A stretch of DNA of 52,942 nucleotides, taken from Sphingobacteriales bacterium. Lineage in GTDB: Bacteria; Bacteroidota; Bacteroidia; Chitinophagales; CAIOSU01. Each line of letters opens with the position of its first letter. The first letter of the stretch is position 1. Below the pieces are notes generated by a model. It made no database searches, was not told the origin of the DNA, and saw only the letters and a program-made list of their open reading frames with translations. The stretch spans positions 1 through 52,942 of the forward strand of contig JAIXOI010000005.1 of assembly GCA_027486795.1 (NCBI GenBank), in the 5' to 3' direction. Positions 1 through 8,088 of the stretch are shown in pieces. Both the position numbers and the translations under genes were made by a program.

Positions 1-656
1 CCGGGCGCATCGTTGCCCAATACGATGACGTTCACGTCGGCATTAATGGGCCCGTCAAGGTCGAGGTTGTTGGCCACCTGTATGCTGTTCACCAACTCGG
101 CACTGGCGCCGGTGGCTATCTGTAGGTCGTAGAAAAAGCCGGCCATATCTAAAGTGGCACCCGTGCCGGTAATGCTCACCTTGCCGCCGTGGGGCGAGAA
201 GTAAGGCCCTTCCTCAATGATGCCATCGGCAATGCTGGTGGTGCCCGTGGTGGCATGGTACTCGCCGCCGATAATGTGCAACAGGCCGCCGATGGCAATG
301 TTGGCGGTGCTGCCCTGGAACACGCCCGCATGTTGGGTGAAGTTGCCCGATACGGCAAGAGTGTTGCCATATAGGGATAGGTCGGCGGTAGTATTGTCCA
401 GTATCAGCAGTTCGGCTACCGACACGGTAACATCGGCCGCGCAATTGTTGGTGGCGCCGGTAGTAAACACCACGGTGGTGGTGCTAGTGGGAGCAGCTGC
501 TGCGGCACTGCCGCCCGGTGTGGCGCTCCAGTTGGTGTTTTTAGACCATACGGTATCGGTGCCGCCGGTCCAATATAGGGTATCCTGCGCGCGCAGGGTG
601 GCCAACGAGAGGGTTACGAGCACCCCGATGGCTATCAGTTGTTTGGTAAAGGTCAT
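1..656 (-). CDS. Secreted surface protein, N-terminal part (runs off left edge)
   Basis: The frame is open on the minus strand from an ATG at 656 to the window edge, so the C-terminus is missing. Residues 1-24 are a signal peptide ending LRAQ. The mature protein opens with YWTGGTDTVWSKNTNW (about residues 28-43), a Trp/Asn-rich start often seen in Bacteroidota surface proteins with beta-helical or filamentous bodies. The rest is rich in Gly, Ala and Thr with alternating short hydrophobic strands, and no catalytic motif is visible. It starts 29 bases after the stop of the upstream gene at 686-1072, so the two are probably co-transcribed. A T9SS sorting domain beyond the edge would be expected but cannot be seen. 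Confidence 0.8.
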   Translation of the reverse strand, partial: MTFTKQLIAIGVLVTLSLATLRAQDTLYWTGGTDTVWSKNTNWSATPGGSAAAAAPTSTTTVVFTTGATNNCAADVTVSVAELLILDNTTADLSLYGNTLAVSGNFTQHAGVFQGSTANIAIGGLLHIIGGEYHATTGTTSIADGIIEEGPYFSPHGGKVSITGTGATLDMAGFFYDLQIATGASAELVNSIQVANNLDLDGPINADVNVIVLGNDAP

Positions 657-685
657 GGCTGTATGTTTTTGGGAGTGTTGGCGGT

Positions 686-1072
686 TTATTGGGCAGTGGC
701 ACTAAAAGGGGCCCCTAATGTTTCATCGGCATCTTCTAGCTGCACCGATATGGTTGCGTCGGCGAGGCTGGCGGCGGTAAAGAACTTGAGCGAGAGCAGG
801 TAGCCGCCGCTTTTTAGGGGCACGGCCACGCGGGCAATATCGTAGGTTTGGGTGTGCAGTGTGTTGTTGCTACCATCGGTAACGGTTACCTGTACCTTGG
901 CGATACCGGCAATGCTTGGCACGCTGGCCTTTACGGTGGTGGCGCTCTTGGGGCTGTTGCCCACGGGGGCTACGGTCTCATAGGTTGCGGAGGTAATGGT
1001 GGGAAGGGTTTGGGCTTGGCCGAAGGCAACGAGACAGGCCCACAGACCGAGGGTAAAGAGTGCTTTTTTCAT
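686..1072 (-). CDS. Small secreted protein of unknown function
   Basis: A 128-residue protein. The frame extends upstream to 1120, but the start chosen is the ATG at 1072 because it opens a normal signal peptide (MKKALFTLGLWACLVAFGQA). The mature part has Ser/Thr/Val-rich alternating strands (TTVKASVPSIAGIAKVQVTV and similar), which suggests one immunoglobulin-like beta-sandwich. No family is recognised. It is the first gene of a probable two-gene unit with the larger surface protein that follows, and may be secreted or anchored with it; that role is inference. Confidence 0.75.
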   Translation of the reverse strand: MKKALFTLGLWACLVAFGQAQTLPTITSATYETVAPVGNSPKSATTVKASVPSIAGIAKVQVTVTDGSNNTLHTQTYDIARVAVPLKSGGYLLSLKFFTAASLADATISVQLEDADETLGAPFSATAQ

Positions 1073-1217
1073 GGGAGTGGATTTTATTGTTAAACCCAAT
1101 ATAAACGTTATTTTAAGCATTCCAAACTTTTTGGTGTAATTTTATTGTTATCTGTTGGTTTTTGCATTCAATTACGTGTTTACGCTTAGGGGCAGTTTGC
1201 CTTAGATTTACACGCCC

Positions 1218-1300
1218 CCCGCCATTCTGCTCGTAGGCTATTTCAGGCCTATGTGCCACTGATAGCGCCAAGCTGCGGCTAGCTTTCCGCCTTAGAGAAA
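1218..1300 (-). repeat. Solo half of the RAYT terminal repeat
   Basis: It shares the order CATTCTGC, CGTAGGCTATTTCAGGCCTA, GTGC, CTGATAG and CTTTCCGCCTTAG with the right-hand terminal repeats at 6369-6454 and 8510-8591, read as reverse complement. The inner stems are partly decayed (CTTAGAGAAA instead of CTTAGCGGAAA). No transposase remnant is beside it. Confidence 0.75.
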
Positions 1301-1387
1301 ATTAACTTAAAAAAATCCGTATATGTTATTAATTTTGTGTCTATTATATATTAATAATAGTTACTTTTATGCAGCTCTTTGACATAG

Positions 1388-1408
1388 AAAAGTACACGAC
1401 AAAACCCC
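1388..1408. repeat. Left arm of a 21-base perfect inverted repeat around rpsA
   Basis: The sequence AAAAGTACACGACAAAA followed by CCCC is the exact reverse complement of 3815-3835. The two arms lie about 150 bases beyond each end of rpsA. The identity stops sharply at both ends of the arm. Function unknown. Confidence 0.8.
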
Positions 1409-1428
1409 ATGCAGTGTGCAGGTACTAG

Positions 1429-1500
1429 TAACCCACCAGCCGCAACTATTGTCACACAGAGTCTCGCCTTGGGCGAGAAAGTGAGCAACCCATAACCCAC
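1429..1500. repeat. 7-base-word and hairpin element, copy 1
   Basis: Three 7-base words (TAACCCA, CCAGCCG, CAACTAT), then TGTCACACAGAG (12), then the hairpin TCTCGCCTTGGGCGAGA (17, at 1462-1478), then AAGTGAG (7) and two more words (CAACCCA, TAACCCA). The segment lengths 21-12-17-7-14 are identical in the copies at 11477-11547 and 13587-13657. Confidence 0.8.
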
Positions 1501-1534
1501 AAAAAAAGGGGGACACCTTGCGGTATCCCCCTTT
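1501..1534 (-). terminator. Rho-independent terminator of rpsA
   Basis: Read on the minus strand, a 13-base stem beginning AAAGGGGGATACC with a GCAA tetraloop pairs through GGTGTCCCCC and runs into seven T. The only imperfect pair is a wobble on the minus-strand RNA, so the terminator faces rpsA. Confidence 0.9.
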
Positions 1535-1555
1535 GGGTATGTTAAGCTAATGAGC

Positions 1556-3655
1556 TTACGCTTCTGCTTCGCCTTCAGCTTCTTCAGCTTTTGGCGCTGC
1601 AGCTTTCGGTGCTTCTGCTTTGGCAGCGGCCTTAGCGGCTTTGCCTTTAGCTGTTGCAGCTTCTGATTCCTCCATCTGAGATTTCAGTTGGCTCAATACG
1701 TCCAAGTCGCCTAGGGTGGTTTTTTCCACTTTAGCGTTGGCTGCTTTCACTGCTTTGTTGGTTTTATCCTTCTCTACAGTTTTAGCTTTCTCGCCAGCTT
1801 TCTTCTCTTCGTATTTAGCCTCTTCGTGCAAGCGGGCGTGAGAAAGGATGATACGCTTGTCTTTGCGATCAAACTCGATCACTTTGAACTCAATCGTTTC
1901 CTCTACTTCTACGTTTTTGCCGTCTTCTTTCTTCAAGTGCTTGTTAGGTGCGAAACCTTCCAAACCGTATGGCAACTGAACGATAGCGCCGGCGTCTTCT
2001 TTACGCACTACAGTACCTTCGTGTACTGAGCCTTCTGGGAAGATGCTCTCGAAGGTATCCCATGGATCTTCTTCGATTTGCTTGTGGCCTAAAGTCAATT
2101 TGCGGTCTTCGGTATCAATGTTCAATACCACTACCTCAAGTTGCTCACCAGCTTTGGTAAACTCTGCAGGGTGACCGAAACGCTTGGTCCAGCTCAAATC
2201 GCTGATGTGAACCATACCACCGATTCCGTCAGACAACTCTACAAACACACCGTAAGGGGTAATGTTTTGTACTTTGCCCGTGTGGCGGCTGCCAACTGGG
2301 AACTGGTTGGCAATTTGGCCCCAAGGGTCTTCTTGCAAGCGTTTCAAGCTCAATGACATTTTGCGTTGGTCGCGGTCAAGAGTCATGATTACGGCTTCGT
2401 AAGTCTCGCCCGATTTGAAGTACTCTTTGCTGTTTACCGGTTGGTTGCTCCAGCTAACTTCGCTAACGTGGATCAAACCTTCAACACCTGGAGTGATTTC
2501 TAGGAATGCACCGTAGTCTTCGATGTTAACGATTTTACCTTTAACGGTAGAACCTACTTCCAACTCGCCACTCAATACATCCCAAGGGTGCGACTGCAAC
2601 TGTTTCAAGCCAAGGCTGATACGTTTTTTCTCGTCGTCGAAATCCAACACTACCACGTTCAACTTCTGGTTCAATGATAGAACCTCGGTTGGGTGGTTTA
2701 TGCGGCCCCAAGAGATATCGGTGATGTACAACAAGCCATCTACGCCGCCAAGGTCGATAAACGCGCCAAAGTCGGTGATGTTTTTGATAGTACCTTCCAA
2801 TACTTGGCCTTTCTCCAACTTGCCGATGATTTCTTGGCGTTGAGCCTCCAAATCGCTTTCGATAAGTGCTTTGTGAGATACCACGGCGTTTTTGATGGCT
2901 TCGTTGATTTTCACAACTTTAAACTCCATCTTTTGGCCAACGTATTGGTCATAATCCAAAATAGGTTTCACATCGATTTGTGAACCTGGCAAGAAAGTCT
3001 CCAAGCCATATACGTCCACAATCAATCCACCTTTGGTTTTGCTCGTTACGCGACCAGTAACCACGGTTTCGTTGGTATAAGCGTCCACAATGTTGTCCCA
3101 AGCCTTGATAAGCTTGGCATTTTTGCGAGACAATACCAACTGGCCACGGTAATCTTCTTTTTCAACTACGTATACGTCGTATTCTTGGCCTACTTTCAGT
3201 TCTTCCACATCTCGGAATTCTGATAGTGATACCAAGCCATCAGATTTGAATCCAATGTTCAATACTACATCGCTGCTAGTAATACCAACTACTTGGCCTT
3301 TTACTATCTCGTTTTCGCTAACGGCTTTCAAAGTACCATCGTACAAGTCTTCCAACTCTTGACGGCGCTCTTCGGTGTAGTTAGCTAGGCTGCGTTTGCC
3401 TTGGTCCCAATCAAAGTCATCGTGCGGACCGCTAAGCTCTTCGTCCAATTCGTAAGTAGCTACTGGTGCAGCTACCACTTCAGGTGCGATGGCTGCAGCG
3501 GCTTGTGCGCCTGATGTAGCTGTTGAGGTTTCTTCAGCGCTGGTTTCAGCTACTGGTTCAGCGCTGGTTTCTTCAGCTACTGTTTCTGAGGTAGTTTCTT
3601 CCGCTTGCGGCTCCAACTGCTCTTCGTTTTCTTGAGGAATGTTTTCTTCAGTCAA
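1556..3655 (-). CDS. rpsA: 30S ribosomal protein S1
   Basis: A 699-residue protein with six tandem S1 (OB-fold) RNA-binding repeats between about residues 115 and 615. The clearest are those with ITDFGAFIDLGGVDGLLYIT and IEDYGAFLEITPGVEGLIHV. S1 binds mRNA and docks it on the 30S subunit. The first 90 or so residues are acidic and Thr/Ala/Glu-rich, and the last 80 are Ala/Lys/Glu-rich; both tails are unstructured in appearance and make it longer than the E. coli protein (about 557 residues), as is usual in this phylum. It is monocistronic, with its own promoter at about 3746 and a strong terminator. A 21-base inverted repeat brackets the whole unit. Confidence 0.97.
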   Translation of the reverse strand: MTEENIPQENEEQLEPQAEETTSETVAEETSAEPVAETSAEETSTATSGAQAAAAIAPEVVAAPVATYELDEELSGPHDDFDWDQGKRSLANYTEERRQELEDLYDGTLKAVSENEIVKGQVVGITSSDVVLNIGFKSDGLVSLSEFRDVEELKVGQEYDVYVVEKEDYRGQLVLSRKNAKLIKAWDNIVDAYTNETVVTGRVTSKTKGGLIVDVYGLETFLPGSQIDVKPILDYDQYVGQKMEFKVVKINEAIKNAVVSHKALIESDLEAQRQEIIGKLEKGQVLEGTIKNITDFGAFIDLGGVDGLLYITDISWGRINHPTEVLSLNQKLNVVVLDFDDEKKRISLGLKQLQSHPWDVLSGELEVGSTVKGKIVNIEDYGAFLEITPGVEGLIHVSEVSWSNQPVNSKEYFKSGETYEAVIMTLDRDQRKMSLSLKRLQEDPWGQIANQFPVGSRHTGKVQNITPYGVFVELSDGIGGMVHISDLSWTKRFGHPAEFTKAGEQLEVVVLNIDTEDRKLTLGHKQIEEDPWDTFESIFPEGSVHEGTVVRKEDAGAIVQLPYGLEGFAPNKHLKKEDGKNVEVEETIEFKVIEFDRKDKRIILSHARLHEEAKYEEKKAGEKAKTVEKDKTNKAVKAANAKVEKTTLGDLDVLSQLKSQMEESEAATAKGKAAKAAAKAEAPKAAAPKAEEAEGEAEA

Positions 3656-3745
3656 AATACTGACCCTCGGTTTTTAAAAGGTTAAGAAATAAATTACAAA
3701 CGCCGCATTTTCAAGGTTTTATCAACCCCTCCACATACGGGATTG

Positions 3746-3753
3746 CAAAGGTA
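3746..3753 (-). promoter_or_regulatory. rpsA promoter, -7 box TACCTTTG
   Basis: The minus strand reads TTG, about 21 bases, then TACCTTTG, matching the Bacteroidota TTG/TAnnTTTG promoter. The box is about 90 bases before the rpsA ATG. Confidence 0.65.
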
Positions 3754-3814
3754 CGATTTTTTATACCAATTTGACAATGAGTTGATTCTAAATATTGAAA
3801 TTAGTACCCCCACT

Positions 3815-3835
3815 GGGGTTTTGTCGTGTACTTTT
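3815..3835. repeat. Right arm of the 21-base inverted repeat around rpsA
   Basis: Exact reverse complement of 1388-1408 (GGGGTTTTGTCGTGTAC followed by TTTT). It lies upstream of the rpsA promoter box. Confidence 0.8.
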
Positions 3836-3981
3836 TGCCTCTAAATGCTGGCTAACAATAGGGGGCCACAAAACGACATTAAAATGTAATTTATTGATAA
3901 TCAATTAGTTATAATTACGCCTAGCAATTTCTGCAAAAACCGCTTGCACTATCGCGAATCGGGTGGTAAATTTATAAATAT

Positions 3982-4079
3982 TGTTTATAGTTGATGGTCC
4001 ACAGTCCATGCTTGCCTCGTTTCAAACGAGGGTCCACAGTTCATGGTAGGTGTTTGGTGTTTAGTGTTTTTAGTTGTTG
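3982..4079. repeat. 7-base-word array with central hairpin
   Basis: Words TGTTTAT, AGTTGAT, GGTCCAC and AGTCCAT are followed by a 21-base hairpin unit (4010-4030, core CCTCGTTTCAAACGAGG at 4015-4031). GGTCCAC and AGTTCAT then resume in the same 7-base register, and AGGTGTT, TGGTGTT and TAGTGTT follow. The hairpin unit is itself three words long. Confidence 0.75.
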
Positions 4080-4108
4080 GTTCATTTAAGATTTACCACT
4101 CTACCCAG

Positions 4109-4210
4109 CAACCCGCAACTCGCAACTCAAAAATCGCACTTCCCCAATCGTAAATCGTAAATCGTAAATCGTAAATCGGCAATCGTAAATCGTAAATCGG
4201 CAATCGTAAA
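4109..4210. repeat. 7-base-word array ending 5 bases before a start codon
   Basis: CAACCCG, CAACTCG and CAACTCA, then, after a short gap, nine consecutive words from 4148 to 4210 (TCGTAAA with TCGGCAA variants). The array stops 5 bases before the ATG at 4216, so it occupies the whole leader of that gene. Confidence 0.85.
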
Positions 4211-4215
4211 TTAAA

Positions 4216-5274
4216 ATGCGCCCCACTAAGCTCACCCACCAATTGTTAGATGCTTTCCGTGCCGTGCTCGATGATGAGCTGGCCGTTATTGCCTTTACCG
4301 AAGAGGAACTCGTTTGGCAGGCCAACCAGCACCTGCCCGTGGCGGAACAAATATCTTACCGCACCTACCAACGCTATAAGGCCGATATACTTTTAAATGA
4401 GACACAACCTGCCTGCCGGCAGGCAGGGACACAAGACCTGCTTCAAGAAATTAATGAAGAAAACCAACATATAGACACCGAAAACACCGAACTGGTGCGC
4501 CAAATGCACGTAACGCTTACCAGCGCCCTCCTGAAACAAAAGCTAGCACTGGTAAAGGGCATATATGCCGCACAGCCCAACTGGCGCCGCTATAGCTGGA
4601 TGCTGGAGCGCAAGTTCCCCGATTTTAGATTGAAGATGCCCGCGAGGTCCACGGTCGAGGGTCCACAGTCCACGGACAAAAGCATTCAACCCTCGCCCGA
4701 GGCGAGGCAAGCACCCCCAAAACCCGAACTTACCGAACTAGAGCGAATTGAGCGCAAATGGGGCAAAGGCAGCAACTATACATCGCCGTGGTATCAAGGC
4801 CCTGAGTATTACGTGTTTTATTTAACGCCCGAAAGTGTACGCGAAAGGGAGGAAGAAATGGCCAACGATATAGCGAAGGGCTATGTAAACCCTTACGCCA
4901 ACCTGGGCTACCAGCCCGCTACCTGCCCGCCGGGCATTGATTACAACGACTACGAAAACGGCTGGTACAACTTTTTTGCCATGGGCACCCATACCCCGCG
5001 CCTGCCCCTGCGCCTATGGATGCCTGAGCATATAGAACCGGCCGATATACCCAGTAACGCCACCAAAGAAATATTGTGGGCCAGGCAAGAGTGGCAGCGC
5101 CAGCACCCCAACGAGCCATACCTGAACGAAAACGGCGAGCCTGAAAACATTGACGTATTTGTGCCACCGCCCTGGCAACGAAACCGCCGCGAGCACCTTA
5201 CCGACCCGTGGGACAATGACCCCACCGAACCCACCCCCAGCAACGGTCAAATTTGGGGCAGCAGTGTGGGGTAA
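4216..5274 (+). CDS. Unknown protein, possibly terminase-small-subunit-like, carrying repeat insertions
   Basis: A 352-residue protein with no confident family. Residues 1-65 are helical and may form a helix-turn-helix (FTEEELVWQANQHL ... SYRTYQRYKA). The segment around 105-140 (LVKGIYAAQPNWRRYSWMLE) resembles small terminase or phage-associated proteins, a weak similarity. The C-terminal half is Pro/Trp/Asn-rich (NEPYLNENGEPENID, PPPWQRNRRE). Two pieces come from mobile repeats: PACRQAG from a 20-base palindrome at 4408-4427, and STVEGPQSTDKS...PSPEARQA from 7-base words plus a hairpin at 4646-4710. The frame survives both. Its leader is a word array. It may be a phage remnant kept intact. 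Confidence 0.6.
   Translation: MRPTKLTHQLLDAFRAVLDDELAVIAFTEEELVWQANQHLPVAEQISYRTYQRYKADILLNETQPACRQAGTQDLLQEINEENQHIDTENTELVRQMHVTLTSALLKQKLALVKGIYAAQPNWRRYSWMLERKFPDFRLKMPARSTVEGPQSTDKSIQPSPEARQAPPKPELTELERIERKWGKGSNYTSPWYQGPEYYVFYLTPESVREREEEMANDIAKGYVNPYANLGYQPATCPPGIDYNDYENGWYNFFAMGTHTPRLPLRLWMPEHIEPADIPSNATKEILWARQEWQRQHPNEPYLNENGEPENIDVFVPPPWQRNRREHLTDPWDNDPTEPTPSNGQIWGSSVG
4408..4427. repeat. 20-base perfect palindrome inside a coding sequence
   Basis: CCTGCCTGCCGGCAGGCAGG is its own reverse complement and encodes PACRQAG in frame in the gene at 4216-5274. Confidence 0.85.
4646..4710. repeat. 7-base words and hairpin inside a coding sequence
   Basis: GGTCCAC, GGTCGAG, GGTCCAC, AGTCCAC and GGACAAA run in 7-base steps from 4646. 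CCTCGCCCGAGGCGAGG (4691-4707) is the 17-base hairpin, followed by CAAGCA; it is the reverse complement of the hairpin unit at 4010-4030 and 39250-39271. All of it is translated. Confidence 0.8.
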
Positions 5275-5805
5275 TTTGGCAGGTTAAAGTTGATGAGCGT
5301 TGCGTGCTAACCACCCCCATCACTATCAGTTGCACGTAGGCCTGAAATAGACTATGAGCAGCATGGGGTAGCTAGACATCCCGTTTAAAACGGGACGCCA
5401 GATAGTGGGAAGCATTCTTGTTTATAACTATTTGATCTCCAACACCCTTAAAAAAACAAAACCCAAACACCGAAGCATTTGGGCAGCAAGCAAGTTTTGT
5501 GGCGCATCTCGTAACGTGTTACGTTACCTGCCGTAGCGGCTTGCTTGGGTAATGTAAAGATACTATGGTTGCATTGAAACATTTAAAAACAACACCCCTA
5601 ATTTTTTGCCCCCACTCCTGCGCGTAGGCTATTTCAGGCCTACGTGCAATTAGTGATGAGAGGCTATGCCTCGCTTTCCGCCTTAGCGGAAACACGCCCG
5701 GGCACTGCACAACCAACTTCTTCTGTAGCCCGTTCGTGAAACAGAGCCTCAACTAACGCCGCACAATACAATGCTAATATAAAACTATTTGCATAAATTT
5801 CGGTC
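5275..5805. other. Intergenic stretch: solo RAYT repeat and left end of the RAYT element
   Basis: No gene. It holds a half terminal repeat (5320-5366), a 17-base hairpin TCCCGTTTAAAACGGGA (5379-5395) followed by CGCCAGATAG, then AT-rich sequence, and the left end and leader of the RAYT element from 5609. A minus-strand frame at 5519-5752 is only the translated terminal repeat. Confidence 0.7.
5320..5366 (+). repeat. Solo half of the RAYT terminal repeat
   Basis: It matches the right terminal repeat from CTATCAGTTGCACGTAGGCC to the terminal ATGGGG with a few changes. It lacks the hairpins nearer the transposase. Confidence 0.75.
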
Positions 5806-6454
5806 ATGCCAAAATATGCCATACACGACCATGCCGAGCGGCATTATATGACCTTTCAGATTATCGGTTGGGTCGATATTTTTACGCGCCAGCGTTACAG
5901 GGATATAGTGCTGGAAAGCTTTACGTATTGCCGTGCCCATAAAGGCCTAGAATTGAATGCTTATGTGATAATGAGCAACCACATACACTTGATAATAGCA
6001 GCTAAGCACGGAAACCTTGGCGACGTAGTGCGCGACCTGAAAGCACATACAGCCAGGCAGATACTGGCATCGGTGCAGCAAGAACCAGAAAGCCGAAGGG
6101 AATGGATGCTGTCGGTTTTTAAGTATGCTGCAGGCGGCCATAGCCGTAACACCCATTACCAACTTTGGACACACGAGAACCATGCGGTTTTTATGAACCC
6201 AATGATACCCGAAATGTTCGCGCAACGGCTTAACTACATTCACCAGAACCCTGTAAGGGCTGGGTTAGTTGCCCAGGCTGATGAATACTTATATAGCAGC
6301 GCAGCTAACTACACGGGCAAGGGTGGCCTGATTGAAATAGATGCGCTTTTGTAGCTGTACCACCCACTCGTGTTTCCGCTAAGGCGGAAAAGTAGGCACA
6401 GCCTACCTTTATCAGTTGCACGTAGGCCTGAAATAGCCTACACGCAGAATGGGG
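5609..6454 (+). mobile_element. Complete RAYT (IS200-like) element
   Basis: About 846 bases bounded by imperfect inverted repeats of about 86 bases (5609-5696 and 6369-6454). Each arm carries three hairpins: CGTAGGC/GCCTACG with an 8-base loop, a middle stem (GAGGC/GCCTC on the left; GTAGGC/GCCTAC on the right), and TTCCGC/GCGGAA. One intact transposase gene lies inside. Elements of this type move as single strands recognised through end hairpins and are not expected to make target duplications; none is obvious. Two shortened copies follow at 7059 and 8206. Confidence 0.85.
5806..6354 (+). CDS. REP-associated tyrosine transposase (Y1 HUH family)
   Basis: A 182-residue single-strand transposase. 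The HUH motif is MSNHIHLI (about residues 57-64), in which the two His residues bind the metal. Typical RAYT features follow: a long helix region with QLWTHENHAVFMN, then the conserved FAQRLNYIHQNPVRAGLV. The catalytic Tyr should lie in this last region, where a Tyr is present in LNYIHQNP. The length fits the family (about 150-220). It sits alone between hairpin-rich inverted repeats, its probable substrates. The ATG at 5806 opens the conserved fold. It looks intact. Confidence 0.93.
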   Translation: MPKYAIHDHAERHYMTFQIIGWVDIFTRQRYRDIVLESFTYCRAHKGLELNAYVIMSNHIHLIIAAKHGNLGDVVRDLKAHTARQILASVQQEPESRREWMLSVFKYAAGGHSRNTHYQLWTHENHAVFMNPMIPEMFAQRLNYIHQNPVRAGLVAQADEYLYSSAANYTGKGGLIEIDALL

Positions 6455-6491
6455 GGCGACCGTGATAGTCGCCCCGCTTTTAGGTTTTTTT
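6453..6491 (+). terminator. Terminator-like hairpin at the right end of the RAYT element
   Basis: GGGGCGAC, a 7-base loop, GTCGCCCC, then GCTTTTAGG and a run of eight T. It overlaps the terminal GGGG of the element and could stop transposase transcripts. Confidence 0.5.
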
Positions 6492-6581
6492 TACTTTTGC
6501 ATCGGGCTGTTTAGGTTGGTAATCTTCCTGTTTTATATTAACAATACCAATATGTGCTAGTTTGCTGCATTACCCACCCCG

Positions 6582-7028
6582 CTACCAACAAATCCTAACA
6601 AAAGAACCCCTCCTATCTGGTTTCTTTATTTTAACTCCTTTGTCTGATATATCAATTATCTGATTACGGTGTATCCCCTTTAATTTTTTGGTGTAGTACA
6701 ATGTTAAATCTTCAATATCAATAACTACTGCATTCTCTCTAAATACAAACGCATCAGGACTGGAAGAATAATTTTTGTAATTGGATATATCAACTAATAT
6801 TTTTTTTCTCCTAAAAAAGAATATTGTGCATTCTGAGCCTTCAGGGCAGGAAAACACATTTTTATCATTTATAAACACATTTTCTTGATTAATAAATACT
6901 TTTTTATAGTATATGCTTCCTGAATCAGTTTGGCTAACAATATTAATTTCCCCCTTTGATTTGATCTTTTGGGCAGAAGTAAAAATGATTATTGTTATAA
7001 ACATTAAAAATAAAAGTATTTTTTTCAT
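6582..7028 (-). CDS. Small secreted protein, AT-rich, unknown function
   Basis: A 148-residue protein with a signal peptide (MKKILLFLMFITIIIFTSA, residues 1-19). The mature part is Lys/Ile/Asn/Phe-rich with predicted beta strands (SGSIYYKKVFINQENVFIND) and two Cys (CPEGSEC). No family is recognised. It is strikingly more AT-rich than neighbouring housekeeping genes and lies between an intact RAYT element and a deleted copy, so it may be cargo or foreign DNA. Confidence 0.65.
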   Translation of the reverse strand: MKKILLFLMFITIIIFTSAQKIKSKGEINIVSQTDSGSIYYKKVFINQENVFINDKNVFSCPEGSECTIFFFRRKKILVDISNYKNYSSSPDAFVFRENAVVIDIEDLTLYYTKKLKGIHRNQIIDISDKGVKIKKPDRRGSFVRICW

Positions 7029-7058
7029 AAGCTATTTTGTTTCATCGCTTTCTACGGG

Positions 7059-7445
7059 CCCCCCTCCTGCGCATAGGCTATTGCCTATGTGCAATTAGTG
7101 CTGAGAGGCTGTGCCTCGCTTTCCGCCTTAGCGGAAACACGCGCGGGCACTGCACAACCCACTTCTTTAAAAGCACGTTCGTGAAACAGAGCCTCAACTA
7201 CCACCGTACAACACAATGCTAATATAAAACTTTTTGCATAAATTAACCAAAGGCCAGAATATACAAACGCTGATGAATATTTATACAGCAGTGCTGCTAA
7301 TTATACGGGCAAAAGTGGCCTGATTTAGATTGATGCAATTTGGAACCTCACTGCTCACATTGGTTTCCGCTAAGGCGGAAAAGTAGGCACAGCCTACCAC
7401 TATCAGTTGCACGTAGGCCTGAAATAGCCTACGAGCAGAATGGGG
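7059..7445 (+). mobile_element. Internally deleted RAYT element (copy A)
   Basis: A 387-base element with both terminal repeats. It keeps the leader of the full element up to GCATAAATT and the last codons of the transposase (ADEYLYSSAANYTGKSGLI, then a stop), but lacks the start codon and about 150 codons, including HUH. The junction (AACCAAAGGCCAGAATATAC then AAACGCTGATG) is the same as in copy B. Confidence 0.85.
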
Positions 7446-7472
7446 AGTCATGAACGGATAACCTATGGACAT

Positions 7473-7997
7473 TTAATGCTCTTCGTGAAAAGGAGTAAGA
7501 AAACAACTTCTAACTCTGTCTTCTAACTGCAACCATTCATCCAAAACTACTAAAGCATTATGTAATAAATCATAGTTTCTAGATATTTCCGGTTGGAAAC
7601 TATCTTCAAATTTAGCGCCATGAAACAAATTATTGCGGATGTCTCGAATATGCTGCCCAAGCTTTTCTATTTCCGATTCATTTTTGTAAAACACTTGTGA
7701 TTCCCAAATTAGGTTATTACTAGCAAACCGTTGGACTCTTGGGGGATTATTTAATATGCTTGTAACGGCATTTAAAAGTACTTCATGCTTGTTCTTATCG
7801 AAACTACCATTTATGGTATTAATAAATTTTTTCCAATCAGGTTCTGCACTATTATACTTATTACTTTTTGCAAACACAATAGATGATTTAAGTGCAAATT
7901 CGAACCTAGAAAAAGTCACAAAAAACTTAAACACCATTTCCATCCCAACAGGATGTGTCTGATTTACTTGGTCAAGAAATTGATTAACTAGATGCAT
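7473..7997 (-). CDS. Unknown protein with HEPN-like RNNLFHG motif
   Basis: A 174-residue, mostly helical protein. Near the C-terminus is DIRNNLFHGAKF, matching the R-x4-H motif of HEPN ribonucleases and their inactive relatives; the motif lies between predicted helices, as in that fold. HEPN proteins often serve in toxin-antitoxin or anti-phage systems. No partner nucleotidyltransferase (MNT) gene is adjacent. The gene is AT-rich, has no signal peptide and sits between two non-autonomous RAYT copies, which suits an acquired accessory gene. Both ribonuclease activity and a defence role are inference. Confidence 0.6.
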   Translation of the reverse strand: MHLVNQFLDQVNQTHPVGMEMVFKFFVTFSRFEFALKSSIVFAKSNKYNSAEPDWKKFINTINGSFDKNKHEVLLNAVTSILNNPPRVQRFASNNLIWESQVFYKNESEIEKLGQHIRDIRNNLFHGAKFEDSFQPEISRNYDLLHNALVVLDEWLQLEDRVRSCFLTPFHEEH

Positions 7998-8088
7998 CGA
8001 TTACACATTTCATATTAAATAATAATTAACTGCAATCAAATTTCATTGCTTAATTTACAAAATCAGTGAATATGACTTGAAAATAAAA

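Larger units (their letters stand above)
1073..1555. other. Intergenic stretch: repeats between rpsA and the secreted-protein pair
   Basis: No gene is seen. From left to right it holds an AT-rich upstream region for the gene at 686-1072, a solo half of the RAYT terminal repeat (1218-1300), one arm of a 21-base inverted repeat (1388-1408), a 7-base-word/hairpin element (1429-1500) and the rpsA terminator (1501-1534). Confidence 0.7.
3656..4215. other. Intergenic stretch: rpsA promoter and word arrays
   Basis: No gene. It holds the rpsA promoter, the right arm of the 21-base inverted repeat (3815-3835), an AT-rich stretch with nothing recognisable (about 3840-3975), and then almost continuous 7-base words from about 3982 to 4210. 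A minus-strand frame at 4101-4325 only translates these repeats. Confidence 0.7.

Noticed and set aside
217-705. Plus-strand ORF of 162 residues at the left end
   Set aside because: It is antisense to a better minus-strand gene that has a signal peptide and a typical surface-protein start.
4101-4325. Minus-strand ORF with YDCRFTIYD repeats
   Set aside because: It is a translation of the TCGTAAA word array and antisense of the next gene.
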